A DNA stretch of 64,000 bases from Desulfitobacterium chlororespirans DSM 11544 (GCF_900143285.1 NZ_FRDN01000003.1:588071-652070); one strand, 5' to 3'; numbered from the stretch's first letter, positions 15,609-24,134 are shown. Numbers and translations: made by a program. The notes: a model not told the origin generated them from the sequence alone.

Positions 15609-16355
15609 TCAGCGTGTGCGATCCAATAGTGCGGCCAGAGCTGCCGGCAATCCCTTATTGGGTTTCAGGGGAGGTTGAGCGAAGCTTCCTTGCACCGCAT
15701 AGCCGGGATTCAGCGCAATCAGCGATTCGCAATGACGCACTGCGCTGGACACTCCGTCCACTACCGGCACCGGCAACTGACCTTCAAGACTGCGGGCAAG
15801 ACCTGCCAAAGGCGCTCCCGCCAGTATGATCACGTCAGCGCCATCTTTCTCAACCGCCTCGAGCGCCAGCTCTTTTAAGCGTTTGGCATGATCTTCCTGT
15901 ACCGTACCGATGCTCCGCAGCGTATCATTCAAAGACCGTATACTGGCCAGACGAGTGGTCAGGTGACTGCGTTCCACAGTTTCCAGATACCATGCCTTAA
16001 TCCGCGAAGAAATAGCAATAATGGAAAAGCGCTGACCTAAAAGGCAGGCCGATGCCAAAGCCGCTTCCGTCATCCCCACCACGGGAACGTTGAGCATTTC
16101 TTTGATGCCCAAGAGTCCGGGATCGCCAAAGGCGTCAATAATTACCCCGTCATATTCCCCCTGGCGTTCAGCTGCAACACACGCTGCAGCATACCCGCCG
16201 ATAAGAGCCTCCATACGAGTTTCAATATACTCTACGCCAAAAGGTGCTGTTGCAAACAGCAATTCAGTTCCCGGCGAAGCTACACGCCTTGACTCCTGAG
16301 CTATAAGATTGGTAACGATTTCAGAAATATTGGGATTTATAACTAAAATCCGCAT
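15609..16355 (-). CDS. Hydantoin racemase-like protein lacking both catalytic cysteines
   Basis: A 248-residue protein; the ATG at 16353-16355 follows AAAGGAGAG. The overall sequence fits the hydantoin/allantoin racemase branch of the Asp/Glu racemase superfamily: MRILVINPNIS at the start, a central PVVGMTEAAL, and PVVDGVSSAV. The two cysteines known to do proton transfer in characterised hydantoin racemases (about positions 76 and 181) are replaced. The first motif reads DAFGDPGL with A75, and the second reads ILAGAPLAGL with G180. It therefore probably does not racemize by the known two-base mechanism. It sits between an MFS carrier and an FAH hydrolase in one transcript. Confidence 0.75.
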   Translation of the reverse strand: MRILVINPNISEIVTNLIAQESRRVASPGTELLFATAPFGVEYIETRMEALIGGYAAACVAAERQGEYDGVIIDAFGDPGLLGIKEMLNVPVVGMTEAALASACLLGQRFSIIAISSRIKAWYLETVERSHLTTRLASIRSLNDTLRSIGTVQEDHAKRLKELALEAVEKDGADVIILAGAPLAGLARSLEGQLPVPVVDGVSSAVRHCESLIALNPGYAVQGSFAQPPLKPNKGLPAALAALLDRTR

Positions 16356-16415
16356 TATCTTTCACTCTCCTTTCTTCTCCAGGACATACCTCACTTAGTC
16401 CGCCAGGGGCTCCAC

Positions 16416-17744
16416 TCAAACAACACCGATTTTCTTTTCATAGTTGATGAGCGCACCGGCAATAGCAAGGAGGACACCTGCCGCAACGAAGATCAGCAGA
16501 CCAGCATGGAACGATCCTGTGAATTTGACAATTAAACCGATGTAGATCGGAGTGATAACCCCGGCAATATTACCGGCAAAGTTCATGCATCCACCGAGTA
16601 CACCGACATGGTGGCGTTGGGCAATGGCTGCCGGAACACTCCAGAAGATACCTGCCCAGCGCAAAAAGAACAATGCGGTGGATAACAAAACAATCGCCAT
16701 CGTCAGGGAACTGGCCCTTGTGAGGAGGAAGATGGATGCCGAGGTTGCCAGACCGGCTATGCCGATGCAAGTTTTCATCACCGTGTTATATTTACCGCCC
16801 ACTTGACGCCATTTGTCAACGAGTTGGCCGCCGACAAGCTCGCCCACAAAGCCGCAGCCAAAAATCAGCAGTGTCGAGAAACCGATAGCCTTAATATCAA
16901 TGCCCTGAGTCTGAGCGAGGAAACTTGGTCCCCAGGTTAACAGGCCATAGAATACGGTGTTGAAGGAGAACCAGCCTAAGCACATCCCCCAGAAACTTTT
17001 ATTGGACAAATATGTGGATGTTTTAAGCTCTGTCTTGGTTTCTTTCTGAGCTTCTTCCTGCTCTTGAGCCAAATGAGTTTGGATATATTCACGTTCAGCC
17101 TGATTAACTCCCTTGTGAGTGGCCGGATTTCCTTTAAGGATATAATAGCAGATAACCCCGAGAATAATAGTCATCAGACCGGCGCCGATGAGGGCCCCAC
17201 GCCAGCCGCCAAACCAAGCCATAAAAGCAATAATAATCGGTCCCCCGACAGCTGTACCTAAGGGAGCACCACTATCGATGATGGTCGCGCCTCTGGCTCT
17301 TTCTTTACTTGGCAGCCAAATACCCTGCAATTTTGCTCCGGCAGGCATGATCGGCGCTTCCGTAACTCCGAGGAGAACCCGGAAGAACATCAGCGAGCCG
17401 GCGCTGTTTACAAAACCGGTCAAGGTTTGGGCAATTCCCCAGCCCACCGCCGAGCCAAGGACTACCTTTGAGGGATTAACCCTATCAAGAAGAAAGCCGG
17501 AAGGAATTTGCATTAGGGCATAACCCCAGAAGAAGGAACTGAGAATAACTCCGACAATTGCGGGATCCAAGTTTAAGTCCTTTTGAATCGCAGGCATAGC
17601 AATAGATAAAACCGCACGGTCAACATAATTAATTGTAACAAGTACTAACATAGCAATGAAAACGTACCAACGCACATTTGTCCGCTTAACGTTACCCACT
17701 AGAGTGTTTTTGGGTTCATGATCTTGCTTTGATGCATTCGACAT
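16416..17744 (-). CDS. MFS transporter, anion:cation symporter (ACS) type
   Basis: A 442-residue, 12-helix protein; the ATG at 17742-17744 has GAGGTTAGGA upstream. NYVDRAVLSIAMPAIQKDL, the loop GFLLDRVNPSKVVLGSAVGWG and RVLLGVTEAPIMPAGAKLQGIWLP are typical of the ACS family (phthalate, hexuronate and other organic-anion carriers). It is the first gene of the MFS, racemase-like, FAH transcript and probably imports the organic anion processed by the island. A GntR-type palindrome lies about 150 bases upstream. Confidence 0.88.
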   Translation of the reverse strand: MSNASKQDHEPKNTLVGNVKRTNVRWYVFIAMLVLVTINYVDRAVLSIAMPAIQKDLNLDPAIVGVILSSFFWGYALMQIPSGFLLDRVNPSKVVLGSAVGWGIAQTLTGFVNSAGSLMFFRVLLGVTEAPIMPAGAKLQGIWLPSKERARGATIIDSGAPLGTAVGGPIIIAFMAWFGGWRGALIGAGLMTIILGVICYYILKGNPATHKGVNQAEREYIQTHLAQEQEEAQKETKTELKTSTYLSNKSFWGMCLGWFSFNTVFYGLLTWGPSFLAQTQGIDIKAIGFSTLLIFGCGFVGELVGGQLVDKWRQVGGKYNTVMKTCIGIAGLATSASIFLLTRASSLTMAIVLLSTALFFLRWAGIFWSVPAAIAQRHHVGVLGGCMNFAGNIAGVITPIYIGLIVKFTGSFHAGLLIFVAAGVLLAIAGALINYEKKIGVV

Positions 17745-17879
17745 GTTCCTAACCTCGCTTCTTTCAGTTTAATTTGCAGGGGGTTAATTGCTAGTGCTCT
17801 TTGGTTTCTAAAAAGCCTTTTGAATCAAGCTTGACCCAAGGATATGAGTATATTCAGTTCTACTCCTTCCCTAATATTG

Positions 17880-17911
17880 TATACTGTAGTTAATAGACTG
17901 TCGACAGTATA
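17880..17911. promoter_or_regulatory. Candidate GntR/FCD operator upstream of the MFS gene
   Basis: ACTGTCGACAGT (17897-17908) is a perfect 12-bp palindrome. A wider inverted repeat pairs TATACTGT (17880-17887) with ACAGTATA (17904-17911). The same TGTCGACA core occurs before the GntR gene and before the decarboxylase-like gene. In the 17745-18080 gap the rest is AT-rich sequence and a terminator. Confidence 0.65.
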
Positions 17912-18024
17912 TATATTCTTGGTTCTTGCCAATAATCCTTCAAAAATTTTAGCAAATTCAGAGAAAATATTTCATTGACACTATTTGGATTAATCCATTC
18001 ATTCTGAGCGCAGTGGATTAATGT

Positions 18025-18061
18025 TTAAAACCGAGTGAAGCTGCTGCTTCCTCGGTTTTAA
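18025..18061. terminator. Bidirectional terminator after the hydantoinase gene
   Basis: TTAAAACCGAG and CTCGGTTTTAA enclose a second small stem (GAAGC/GCTTC). A/T-rich ends on both strands allow termination of the hydantoinase transcript just 20 bases past its stop. Confidence 0.7.
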
Positions 18062-18080
18062 GCTGGGCCAATAGGGAATT

Positions 18081-19463
18081 TTATACTTTGCCGTTCTGGC
18101 TTCGTAAGGTTTGACGAGCTATAAATTTCCCATCCCCTGGCTTGCCAACGTATTTTCCTGCGTCGACAATCACTTCTCCCCGCAGCAGAACCTTAGCGAC
18201 CCCGCCTTTCATTCTCAATCCTTCGTATGGAGTGTAGTCAGAAGCCTGCTGCTGCTCCTTTGCCGTAATCGTCCATTCCAGCTCCGGATCGAAGATCACA
18301 AGATCGGCATCGCTTCCCGGAGCGATCGTCCCTTTTTGCGGAAATAAACCAAAGATCTTCGCCGGTTTTGTAGCGATAAGATCGACAAATCGCGAAAGAT
18401 CTATTCCCCGTTCGGTTAAAGCATGATACATCAGGGTGAAGCGCTGCTCGATTCCCGGTCCGCCATTGGGAATACGAGTATAGTCTTCTTTGCCGAGTTG
18501 CTTATGGGTAGCATAGTTAAACCCATTGTGATCTGAGGAAATAATATCTATAGCTTTATTTTTAATTCCCACCCATAATTTTTCTTTTTCCTCTTTGCTG
18601 CGCAATGGAGGAGATATGACATATTTGGCTGTTGTGAATTCACCCTGCCCATATTCCTCATCGTCCAGGACCAGATAATGGGGACAGGACTCTATGTAAA
18701 TCGGGGTAGAAGCCCGTGCTCCGGTTATGATCTTGACTCCCTCCAGATTGCTGACATGGGCAACGAGCATAGCACAGTCAGCCGTCTTCGCCAAGGTAAT
18801 AGCCCGGTTAATCGCTTCATTTTCACTGCTTAAAGGGCGGCTCTGAAAGTGATAGTAAGGTTCAAGTTGTTTTTTCTGCCGGTGTTTGTTTTGCAGGTAA
18901 GCGATAATCGCTCCATTTTCCGCGTGGACACAAGCCAGTCCGCCTAAACGAGCTAATTCTTCCATAAATTTAAGCAATTGTTGATCATCCAAAGCTAAAT
19001 CATTGGCCATAAACAGCTTAAAGGAAGTAATCCCGGAAGGGATGAGGTCTTCGATCTCTGCAATCGTCTGAGCATCCGGGTTGGTTACGATGACATGAAA
19101 CCCATAATCAACAGCGGCCTGGTTCACAGCCAAGGCAGAAGCGCCATCGATACTTTCCTGCATACTCTTGCCGTATTCCTGCAGGACGTAATCAAGAATC
19201 GTGGTGGTCCCGCCTATTGCGGCTGCCATCGTTTCCGTATCATATCCTGCCGACACGCTGCCATCAGAACAGGGGACATTCATATGGACATGAGCATCGA
19301 TTCCGCCCGGAAAGATAAGCTTATCCTGAGCATCAATCTTAACATCGGCCTCATCCCCGATATTTGTCCCGATACAGGCTATTTTTCCATCCTCAATCAA
19401 GAGATCTGCCCGGCAATATTCTGAAGCGGTTATGATCGTACCATTTCTAATAAGCTTTTTCAT
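18081..19463 (-). CDS. Dihydropyrimidinase/hydantoinase (cyclic amidohydrolase)
   Basis: A 460-residue protein of the amidohydrolase superfamily. All metal-site residues of the D-hydantoinase/dihydropyrimidinase group are present: H58 and H60 (DAHVHM), the carboxylated lysine K149 (TSFKLFMAN), H180 (CVHAEN), H236 (VAHVSN) and D311 (SSDHNG). It opens a cyclic diamide ring (hydantoin, dihydropyrimidine or similar) to an N-carbamoyl acid in the cytoplasm. The gene follows the GntR regulator by 58 bases on the same strand and ends at its own terminator. Its product could feed the nitrilase-type amidase encoded at 11072. The natural substrate cannot be told. Confidence 0.88.
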   Translation of the reverse strand: MKKLIRNGTIITASEYCRADLLIEDGKIACIGTNIGDEADVKIDAQDKLIFPGGIDAHVHMNVPCSDGSVSAGYDTETMAAAIGGTTTILDYVLQEYGKSMQESIDGASALAVNQAAVDYGFHVIVTNPDAQTIAEIEDLIPSGITSFKLFMANDLALDDQQLLKFMEELARLGGLACVHAENGAIIAYLQNKHRQKKQLEPYYHFQSRPLSSENEAINRAITLAKTADCAMLVAHVSNLEGVKIITGARASTPIYIESCPHYLVLDDEEYGQGEFTTAKYVISPPLRSKEEKEKLWVGIKNKAIDIISSDHNGFNYATHKQLGKEDYTRIPNGGPGIEQRFTLMYHALTERGIDLSRFVDLIATKPAKIFGLFPQKGTIAPGSDADLVIFDPELEWTITAKEQQQASDYTPYEGLRMKGGVAKVLLRGEVIVDAGKYVGKPGDGKFIARQTLRSQNGKV

Positions 19464-19521
19464 TTCCTACCCCCCACTTTCTACTTTAAAATTCCCGGCA
19501 GCTGTTTCGGGTGAATCCATT

Positions 19522-20184
19522 TTAATTCTTTAATACTTTTTCATAAGCCAAGCTATAGAACTCAAAATCGTTCATGATATGAGTTCTCAGCAATCTCTCG
19601 GCCTCGTCCCCATTTCTTTGGGTGAGGGCTGCCAATACCCCTTCATGCTCATCCAGGTAATCCCCTTCTCTCTGGTAACATTCAAATTCTGTTTTCCGCG
19701 AAAGAATAATGAGTGAGCGAATTTTTTCAATGATTCCAATCAGGCGGCTGTTGCCGCTGCTCTGAATAATAATATCGTGAAATTGGGTGTTTGACTCGAC
19801 CACTTTCTCGTAGGCCTTTTGATTATGATAGACCCGAGCTTGGGTCACAAGGTTGCGCAGGGTATCCAAATCTTCATTGGTCAGCTTATCTGCGGAGATT
19901 TTCGCGGCGAAAGGCTCTAAGGCCATCCTGCATTGATAGATTTCTTCCATATCCGAAAATTCCATCGGGTTAACAACCAGCCCCGTAGACGTTACCACAA
20001 CCAATTCATCCTGTTCGAGCATGCGTAAAGCCTCTCGCACGGGGCTGCGGCTAACCCCCAACTCCTGAGAAATCTTATTCTCATAAAGTCTTTCGCCACG
20101 GCTGATCTCACCATTCAATATTTTGCCTTTAAGAATCTCATATATTTGAAGATGAAATGGCAGGCTTTTTGTTATTGCACTCAT
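19522..20184 (-). CDS. GntR-family regulator, FadR/FCD type
   Basis: A 220-residue protein; the ATG at 20182-20184 follows GAGGGGG. Residues 1-75 hold the GntR winged helix (ILNGEISRGERLYENKI, then SQELGVSRSPVREALRMLEQ). The rest is the helical FCD ligand domain with the metal/ligand residues in EEIYQCRMALEPFAAK, FHDIIIQSSGN and a final DEHEGVLAAL. FCD regulators respond to organic acids. It lies first on the hydantoinase transcript. A TGTCGACA palindrome upstream of its start, repeated before two other units, suggests it controls itself and the island. Confidence 0.88.
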   Translation of the reverse strand: MSAITKSLPFHLQIYEILKGKILNGEISRGERLYENKISQELGVSRSPVREALRMLEQDELVVVTSTGLVVNPMEFSDMEEIYQCRMALEPFAAKISADKLTNEDLDTLRNLVTQARVYHNQKAYEKVVESNTQFHDIIIQSSGNSRLIGIIEKIRSLIILSRKTEFECYQREGDYLDEHEGVLAALTQRNGDEAERLLRTHIMNDFEFYSLAYEKVLKN

Positions 20185-20202
20185 AATATCCCCCTCAAGT
20201 TC

Positions 20203-20215
20203 TATGTCGACAGTC
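20203..20215. promoter_or_regulatory. Candidate GntR/FCD operator upstream of its own gene
   Basis: TATGTCGACAGTC contains the TGTCGACA core (20205-20212) shared with sites at 13594-13601 and 17899-17906. It lies about 20 bases before the GntR start codon, a good place for autorepression. Confidence 0.6.
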
Positions 20216-20310
20216 TTCTGAATAAGTATATTCGTTATTATTTCCCTAATTCCTGCCTATTCATCCCCTTTTTGTTAGGCATATTGGCTAAACAGAAGCA
20301 ACCTATACCC

Positions 20311-20376
20311 CACCAAAAACAAAAATCCCTCTAAACCCAGATAAGATCAGCTTATCTGGGTTTTAGAGGGATTTGC
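20311..20376 (-). terminator. Rho-independent terminator after the serpin gene
   Basis: On the minus strand AAATCCCTCTAAAACCCAGATAAG pairs with the matching CTTATCTGGGTTTAGAGGGATTT (each arm over 20 bases, one bulge). TTTTTGTTTTTGG follows. It is a very strong stem. Confidence 0.9.
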
Positions 20377-20390
20377 AGCTAAACCCAAAC

Positions 20391-21662
20391 TCAACGAAGA
20401 GTTGGATCTTCCATGATTCCCACAAATAACGGGCTATTGGTCTGCCAATCGATGATGGCATAGACAAAAGGCCGGTCAAATACGACTTGGGTAAGATCGA
20501 TGGGCATACTGGTCGTGTTGACCTCTACTCCTGTTACTGCAGCGGCTTCTGTTCCCTTTTCATCCACTTTAATATAGGTTTTATGCTTTACTCCCCCGAT
20601 AAAAAGGTCCTTGTTATGGGCCTTATTCATTAATGAGAAATCGGCGCGGGAAGGATCAAATGCTATGGCCATTCCCAAGGCATTGAGTTCATCCTGCAGT
20701 TCATTTTCATAGCTGCTTGCAAATTTCGGCAGAGAAAGGTCAACGTTCTTGATCTTTTTCGAGCTGATTAATTTCAGCATGTCTGTAGCAGTAATCGTGT
20801 TGATAAAATCCCGGGGTGATTGGCCTTCTTCAGGCAAGATCCCTACGAAAGCAAAGCGCTCATCGGTGTAAGGAAGAATGACCCCCGTAGCCCCTTGACC
20901 CTGGATATAATCCATATTCCCGCTTCGTCTCATAAATGGGGTTTCTACACTGCCTGCCGGGGCAGAGAAGGTTCCCGCGTAGGTTCTTCCAGCCTTAAAC
21001 GGCTCCTGCCAATCCCCTTTAAAGTAGATCGCATTGATAAGATACATCATTAAATTATCATCCAGCGTTTCAATGATCTTATCGATGGTTCCCTCTGTTT
21101 TCTCTTCCACCCATTGATTGATGATCTTAGGGGCCGAGGGATCGGCAAAATCAAGACTTCTTATGCCTGCTTGATAATAATCCCCATTGGTCTGCAGAAA
21201 AGCCGGAGCGGCCTCAAAGCCATTGCGAATCCAGATCGAATTAGCAATACGCACATCAGTCTTATTTTTCTCATCCATCAAGGAATTGCTCCATGCGGAC
21301 AAACCTGCATTAAAGTCTTCCAGCTTTATGTTTTGGGCAGACAGAGCTTTGAGCATAGCTTCTCTGGTCTCTCCGTCGGCACCATTTAAAGCCATCCCTA
21401 AAGCTAGATAGACAGAGGGTGCCGAGATCATGACATTCCCGTTGTCGACGCCGCTTTCCCTAAACAACTTCCAAGTGAAATCCAGCAGCGCTTGATTCAA
21501 CTCTCCACCCATTTCCTGGGGAAGCTGGACAGGATTTTTAGTAATCCCCTTCATCAAATCCCCGGCAGCTACTTTGGAGTTTCCTGAACAGCCGGTCAGA
21601 GTCATGCCCAGCAGCACCGCCACTAAGGCCCAAGTTACCATTAATCGATATTTTTGCTTCAT
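20391..21662 (-). CDS. Serpin-family lipoprotein
   Basis: A 423-residue protein; the ATG at 21660-21662 follows GGAGGGAAGG. The N-terminus is a lipoprotein signal with lipobox LTGC, so the serpin is anchored outside the membrane. The serpin fold is complete: NVMISAPSVYLALGMALNGADGETR, YLINAIYFKGDWQEPF, VDLSLPKFASSYENEL and a C-terminal DRPFVYAIIDWQTNSPLFVGIMEDP. The reactive-loop hinge GTEAAAVT is made of small residues, as in inhibitory serpins, and the scissile region is near NTTSMP. It probably inhibits a serine or cysteine protease at the cell surface; the target is unknown. It is a single-gene unit with its own terminator. Confidence 0.9.
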   Translation of the reverse strand: MKQKYRLMVTWALVAVLLGMTLTGCSGNSKVAAGDLMKGITKNPVQLPQEMGGELNQALLDFTWKLFRESGVDNGNVMISAPSVYLALGMALNGADGETREAMLKALSAQNIKLEDFNAGLSAWSNSLMDEKNKTDVRIANSIWIRNGFEAAPAFLQTNGDYYQAGIRSLDFADPSAPKIINQWVEEKTEGTIDKIIETLDDNLMMYLINAIYFKGDWQEPFKAGRTYAGTFSAPAGSVETPFMRRSGNMDYIQGQGATGVILPYTDERFAFVGILPEEGQSPRDFINTITATDMLKLISSKKIKNVDLSLPKFASSYENELQDELNALGMAIAFDPSRADFSLMNKAHNKDLFIGGVKHKTYIKVDEKGTEAAAVTGVEVNTTSMPIDLTQVVFDRPFVYAIIDWQTNSPLFVGIMEDPTLR

Positions 21663-21737
21663 AGCCTTCCCTCCTATCAAAGATTAAGACGTTTATCCAA
21701 GCCAAAAGCTGACACGAAAAAAATTAATCCCCGAAAA

Positions 21738-22254
21738 CTATAAGCCCATGGTGTGCTGGGCTTTCCAATAAATCACAAAGGCAATTCCAATAGGAAGCAA
21801 TGCCCAAAGATAAATGGCCTGATAGCCGACCAGCTCAGCAACAGCGCCCCAAAGCATAGCCCCACGCCAATGCCCAGGTCGAATCCGGTCCCACTGCCAT
21901 GGCCAGCGTACCTGTCAGGCCAAAGTAGCCCATCCCTTCTCCCATACGGGCTTTGGGAATAATATCTGTGGCGATAGTACTACTGGCTGTACTGGAAGCA
22001 CCCCAGCCTAAAGCCGTTGATGAAACGCAAAAGAAGTAAAAACACAATACCGGGAACCCAGTGATAGGCCTCATGATCACGGATGCCAATGTAAACATCC
22101 CTGTAACCATACCCGCCCATGCTTCCGTTCCGCCTAATTCAAGAGCAAATACCGGCATGATCGGGAGAAGCATTTGAAAACCAAGAAATATAAACAGGTT
22201 CCCGAGGGTAATACTTGCATAAACAAGTATAGGGCAAAAAGGCCTAAGAATCAC
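21738..22254 (-). pseudogene. MFS transporter pseudogene
   Basis: An MFS protein can be followed in pieces. The N-terminus reads LGNLFIFLGFQMLLPIMPVF and then MVTGMFTLASVIMRPITG. A gap follows where loop 2-3 and helix 3 should be. Then comes FLLLLRFING, with a frame change in the TTT of GGCTTTAGG, continuing LGWGASSTASSTIATDIIPKARMGEGMGYFGLTGTLAMAVGP. After another break the true C-terminus WGAVAELVGYQAIYLWALLP is found, ending KAQHTMGL at 21738. A full-length member is about 400 residues, so large internal deletions and at least two frameshifts have inactivated it. Confidence 0.85.
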
Positions 22255-22319
22255 TTTTATTCTTAAGCCTTTTCCTCTATTCCACCACGTCCGAACCTGC
22301 TTCTGAAAAGCAACTCTCC

Positions 22320-23243
22320 TTACCCGATACTCCCCATCTCATAGGGTTTAATCAGCCCATACAAAGTTTCAATGGTGGGCAGTTCCATATTCTTTCTGCC
22401 GGCCAAGCGAATTGCGGCCCCCTGAAGGCTCTCCACTTCCAGGAACAATCCTTTGCGCATGTCTTGATGCATAGAGGATGTGGAGCCTTTTGCGTATTTC
22501 GGCAGCCCTTCCACATTCTGCTCCACGAACTCTTCACTTAAGGCTACTCCGTAGGCATCGGCCAGGCCTTTCATCTCTTCCAGAGAACGGCGGTAGACTT
22601 TTACCGTGGCCTCATGAGCATAAATTTGATCCGTGGTCAGATCTCCAGCGGAGGTAACCCCGGAGAATACGGTGATAAAGGCATACTTACTCCAGATTTC
22701 GTTCAAGATATTCTCCGTATATTTCACCTTAAAGTTAGCCTTCGCCATGGCTTGTTCCAGCCCCAGGCAAAACTCCTTGCCGGTGGGTTCCAATTCGCCA
22801 AAGATGATCTGGTGAACTTTGCTGGTATGATGAATGGTTCCTTCCGAGTCGAGAGTGGAGATGATTTTGCAGACACCACCCAGGACATTCTCCTGGCCAA
22901 GCTCTTTAGCCAGTATTTCAAAATGCTCTACCCCATTGAGGAAAGGCAATATTTTAGCACCCCCATTCACTAAGACCTTGAGCTGGGGAAGACTTGCCGC
23001 CAGTTGGTAGTTTTTCAATCCCAGCAACACTAAGTCGCAGGCAGGAATATCCTCCGCATTAATGGCTATCTGAGGGGTCGCAAGGGTTAAATCCTCTACC
23101 ACACTCTTGATCACCAAGCCCTTTTCCCTCAGCTGAGCCGCCCGCTTCTCACGGACTAAGAACGTGACATTAAGCCCGCTTGCCGCCAATCTTGCGCCAA
23201 AGTATCCTCCGGTAGCTCCTGCACCCACTATGGTTATGTTCAT
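22320..23243 (-). CDS. panE: Ketopantoate reductase family protein (ApbA/PanE)
   Basis: A 307-residue protein; the ATG at 23241-23243 follows AAAGGACT. The Rossmann NADP site is at the very start (MNITIVGAGATGGYFGARLA). It is followed by VLLGLKNYQL and by a C-terminal helical domain with NEIWSKYAFITVFSGVTS carrying the catalytic-type Lys and the later EVESLQGAAIRLA with the conserved Glu. PanE reduces ketopantoate to pantoate in CoA synthesis. Many homologues of the family reduce other 2-oxo acids, and no pan genes are near, so the exact substrate is open. Confidence 0.85.
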   Translation of the reverse strand: MNITIVGAGATGGYFGARLAASGLNVTFLVREKRAAQLREKGLVIKSVVEDLTLATPQIAINAEDIPACDLVLLGLKNYQLAASLPQLKVLVNGGAKILPFLNGVEHFEILAKELGQENVLGGVCKIISTLDSEGTIHHTSKVHQIIFGELEPTGKEFCLGLEQAMAKANFKVKYTENILNEIWSKYAFITVFSGVTSAGDLTTDQIYAHEATVKVYRRSLEEMKGLADAYGVALSEEFVEQNVEGLPKYAKGSTSSMHQDMRKGLFLEVESLQGAAIRLAGRKNMELPTIETLYGLIKPYEMGSIG

Positions 23244-23451
23244 GGTCTCTAGTCCTTTCTTTTCGCTATTTTGACAGATCAATTTCTCTATATTCTATTT
23301 TACTCAAATCTTCAGATATTGAAAGATTAACCTGCTCCTGTCCATAATAATGTCCTATTGAGGAAATAAAGGTATTTCAAATTGCTAAGCAGAATTTATT
23401 AGTTAGTCGTAAAAAGCAAATACTCTTGCACTACTATAAGGAGGTTTTTTC

Positions 23452-23913
23452 GTGAACAAAAAGAAAAGGTTGCTATGGGTTGCCCTGCTGTTCATCCTCT
23501 TGACCTTTACCGGATGCATGGGCTCAGATGATCAGTATGCCCCCGATAAAGCTGCCATAGAAACCTTAGTCAACGACTACTTTACAGCTGCCTTTAACAT
23601 TGATTACACTACCTGGACCGGTGAGAACGAGCTCCCTTTTTTAACTCCTGACCAGGCCAAGATCATGCAAGGACGCTTTGCCGATTTCAAACAGTCCTTC
23701 ATAGATAATCGACTCACTCAAGCAGTGGATTCCGTGGATATTATACGTGTGAATATTGAGACCGAAACCAGCGGCAATGTTTACTGCATCATTAAAGTAT
23801 CCGGTCACGATAATGGCTCGGCTTATCGGGAAACCATCGAGTACTCCATGCCGGTCAAAAAAATCGAAGGACAATGGCTCATTGACGATTTTAAAATTCA
23901 ATCCATTGAGTAA
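23452..23913 (+). CDS. Small lipoprotein of unknown function
   Basis: A 153-residue protein started at GTG 23452, with AAGGAGG upstream. The signal peptide ends in lipobox FTGC. The mature part begins with an acidic stretch, then AIETLVNDYFTAAFNIDYTTW and a beta-rich half ending EGQWLIDDFKIQSIE. That layout resembles the NTF2-like cone seen in many extracytoplasmic lipoproteins, but I cannot name a family. It stands alone between divergent panE and a terminator. Confidence 0.75.
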   Translation: MNKKKRLLWVALLFILLTFTGCMGSDDQYAPDKAAIETLVNDYFTAAFNIDYTTWTGENELPFLTPDQAKIMQGRFADFKQSFIDNRLTQAVDSVDIIRVNIETETSGNVYCIIKVSGHDNGSAYRETIEYSMPVKKIEGQWLIDDFKIQSIE

Positions 23914-23917
23914 TACT

Positions 23918-23946
23918 TAAAGCCAGAATAAAATCTGGCTTTTTCT
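23918..23946 (+). terminator. Rho-independent terminator after the lipoprotein
   Basis: AAAGCCAGA and TCTGGCTTT pair around AATAAAA-type loop sequence and are followed by TTCT. Confidence 0.8.
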
Positions 23947-23975
23947 ATGGGTAGGTTTCCCCGCCGGAGTTCCTT

Positions 23976-24134
23976 TTATTTTTCAGCTTGATCCGGAGGA
24001 TTGGGATGCTTGCAGGAACTGCAGTCTCCACTGCAGCCCCCGCAAGGGTTATCCCTGTTCCTCCAGATAGAACGTACAGCCATCAAAAAGCCCGCCATAA
24101 TGAGCACCAGAAGCAAAACACTCCATCCGTTCAT
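23976..24134 (-). CDS. FeoB-associated Cys-rich membrane protein
   Basis: A 52-residue protein starting at the ATG at 24132-24134, 4 bases after the feoAB stop codon. It has one N-terminal membrane helix (WSVLLLVLIMAGFLMAV) and a C-terminal cysteine cluster, CGGCSGDCSSCKH, with four cysteines, then a short charged tail. This is the standard form of the small FeoB-associated proteins (FeoC-like position) found directly after feoB in Firmicutes, thought to help ferrous iron uptake or FeoB assembly. Confidence 0.85.
   Translation of the reverse strand: MNGWSVLLLVLIMAGFLMAVRSIWRNRDNPCGGCSGDCSSCKHPNPPDQAEK

Noticed and set aside
15370..15609. N-terminal extension of the FAH frame up to the racemase-like stop
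   Set aside because: The family N-terminus begins at the ATG at 15369 with a good ribosome site, and the extension has no recognisable sequence.
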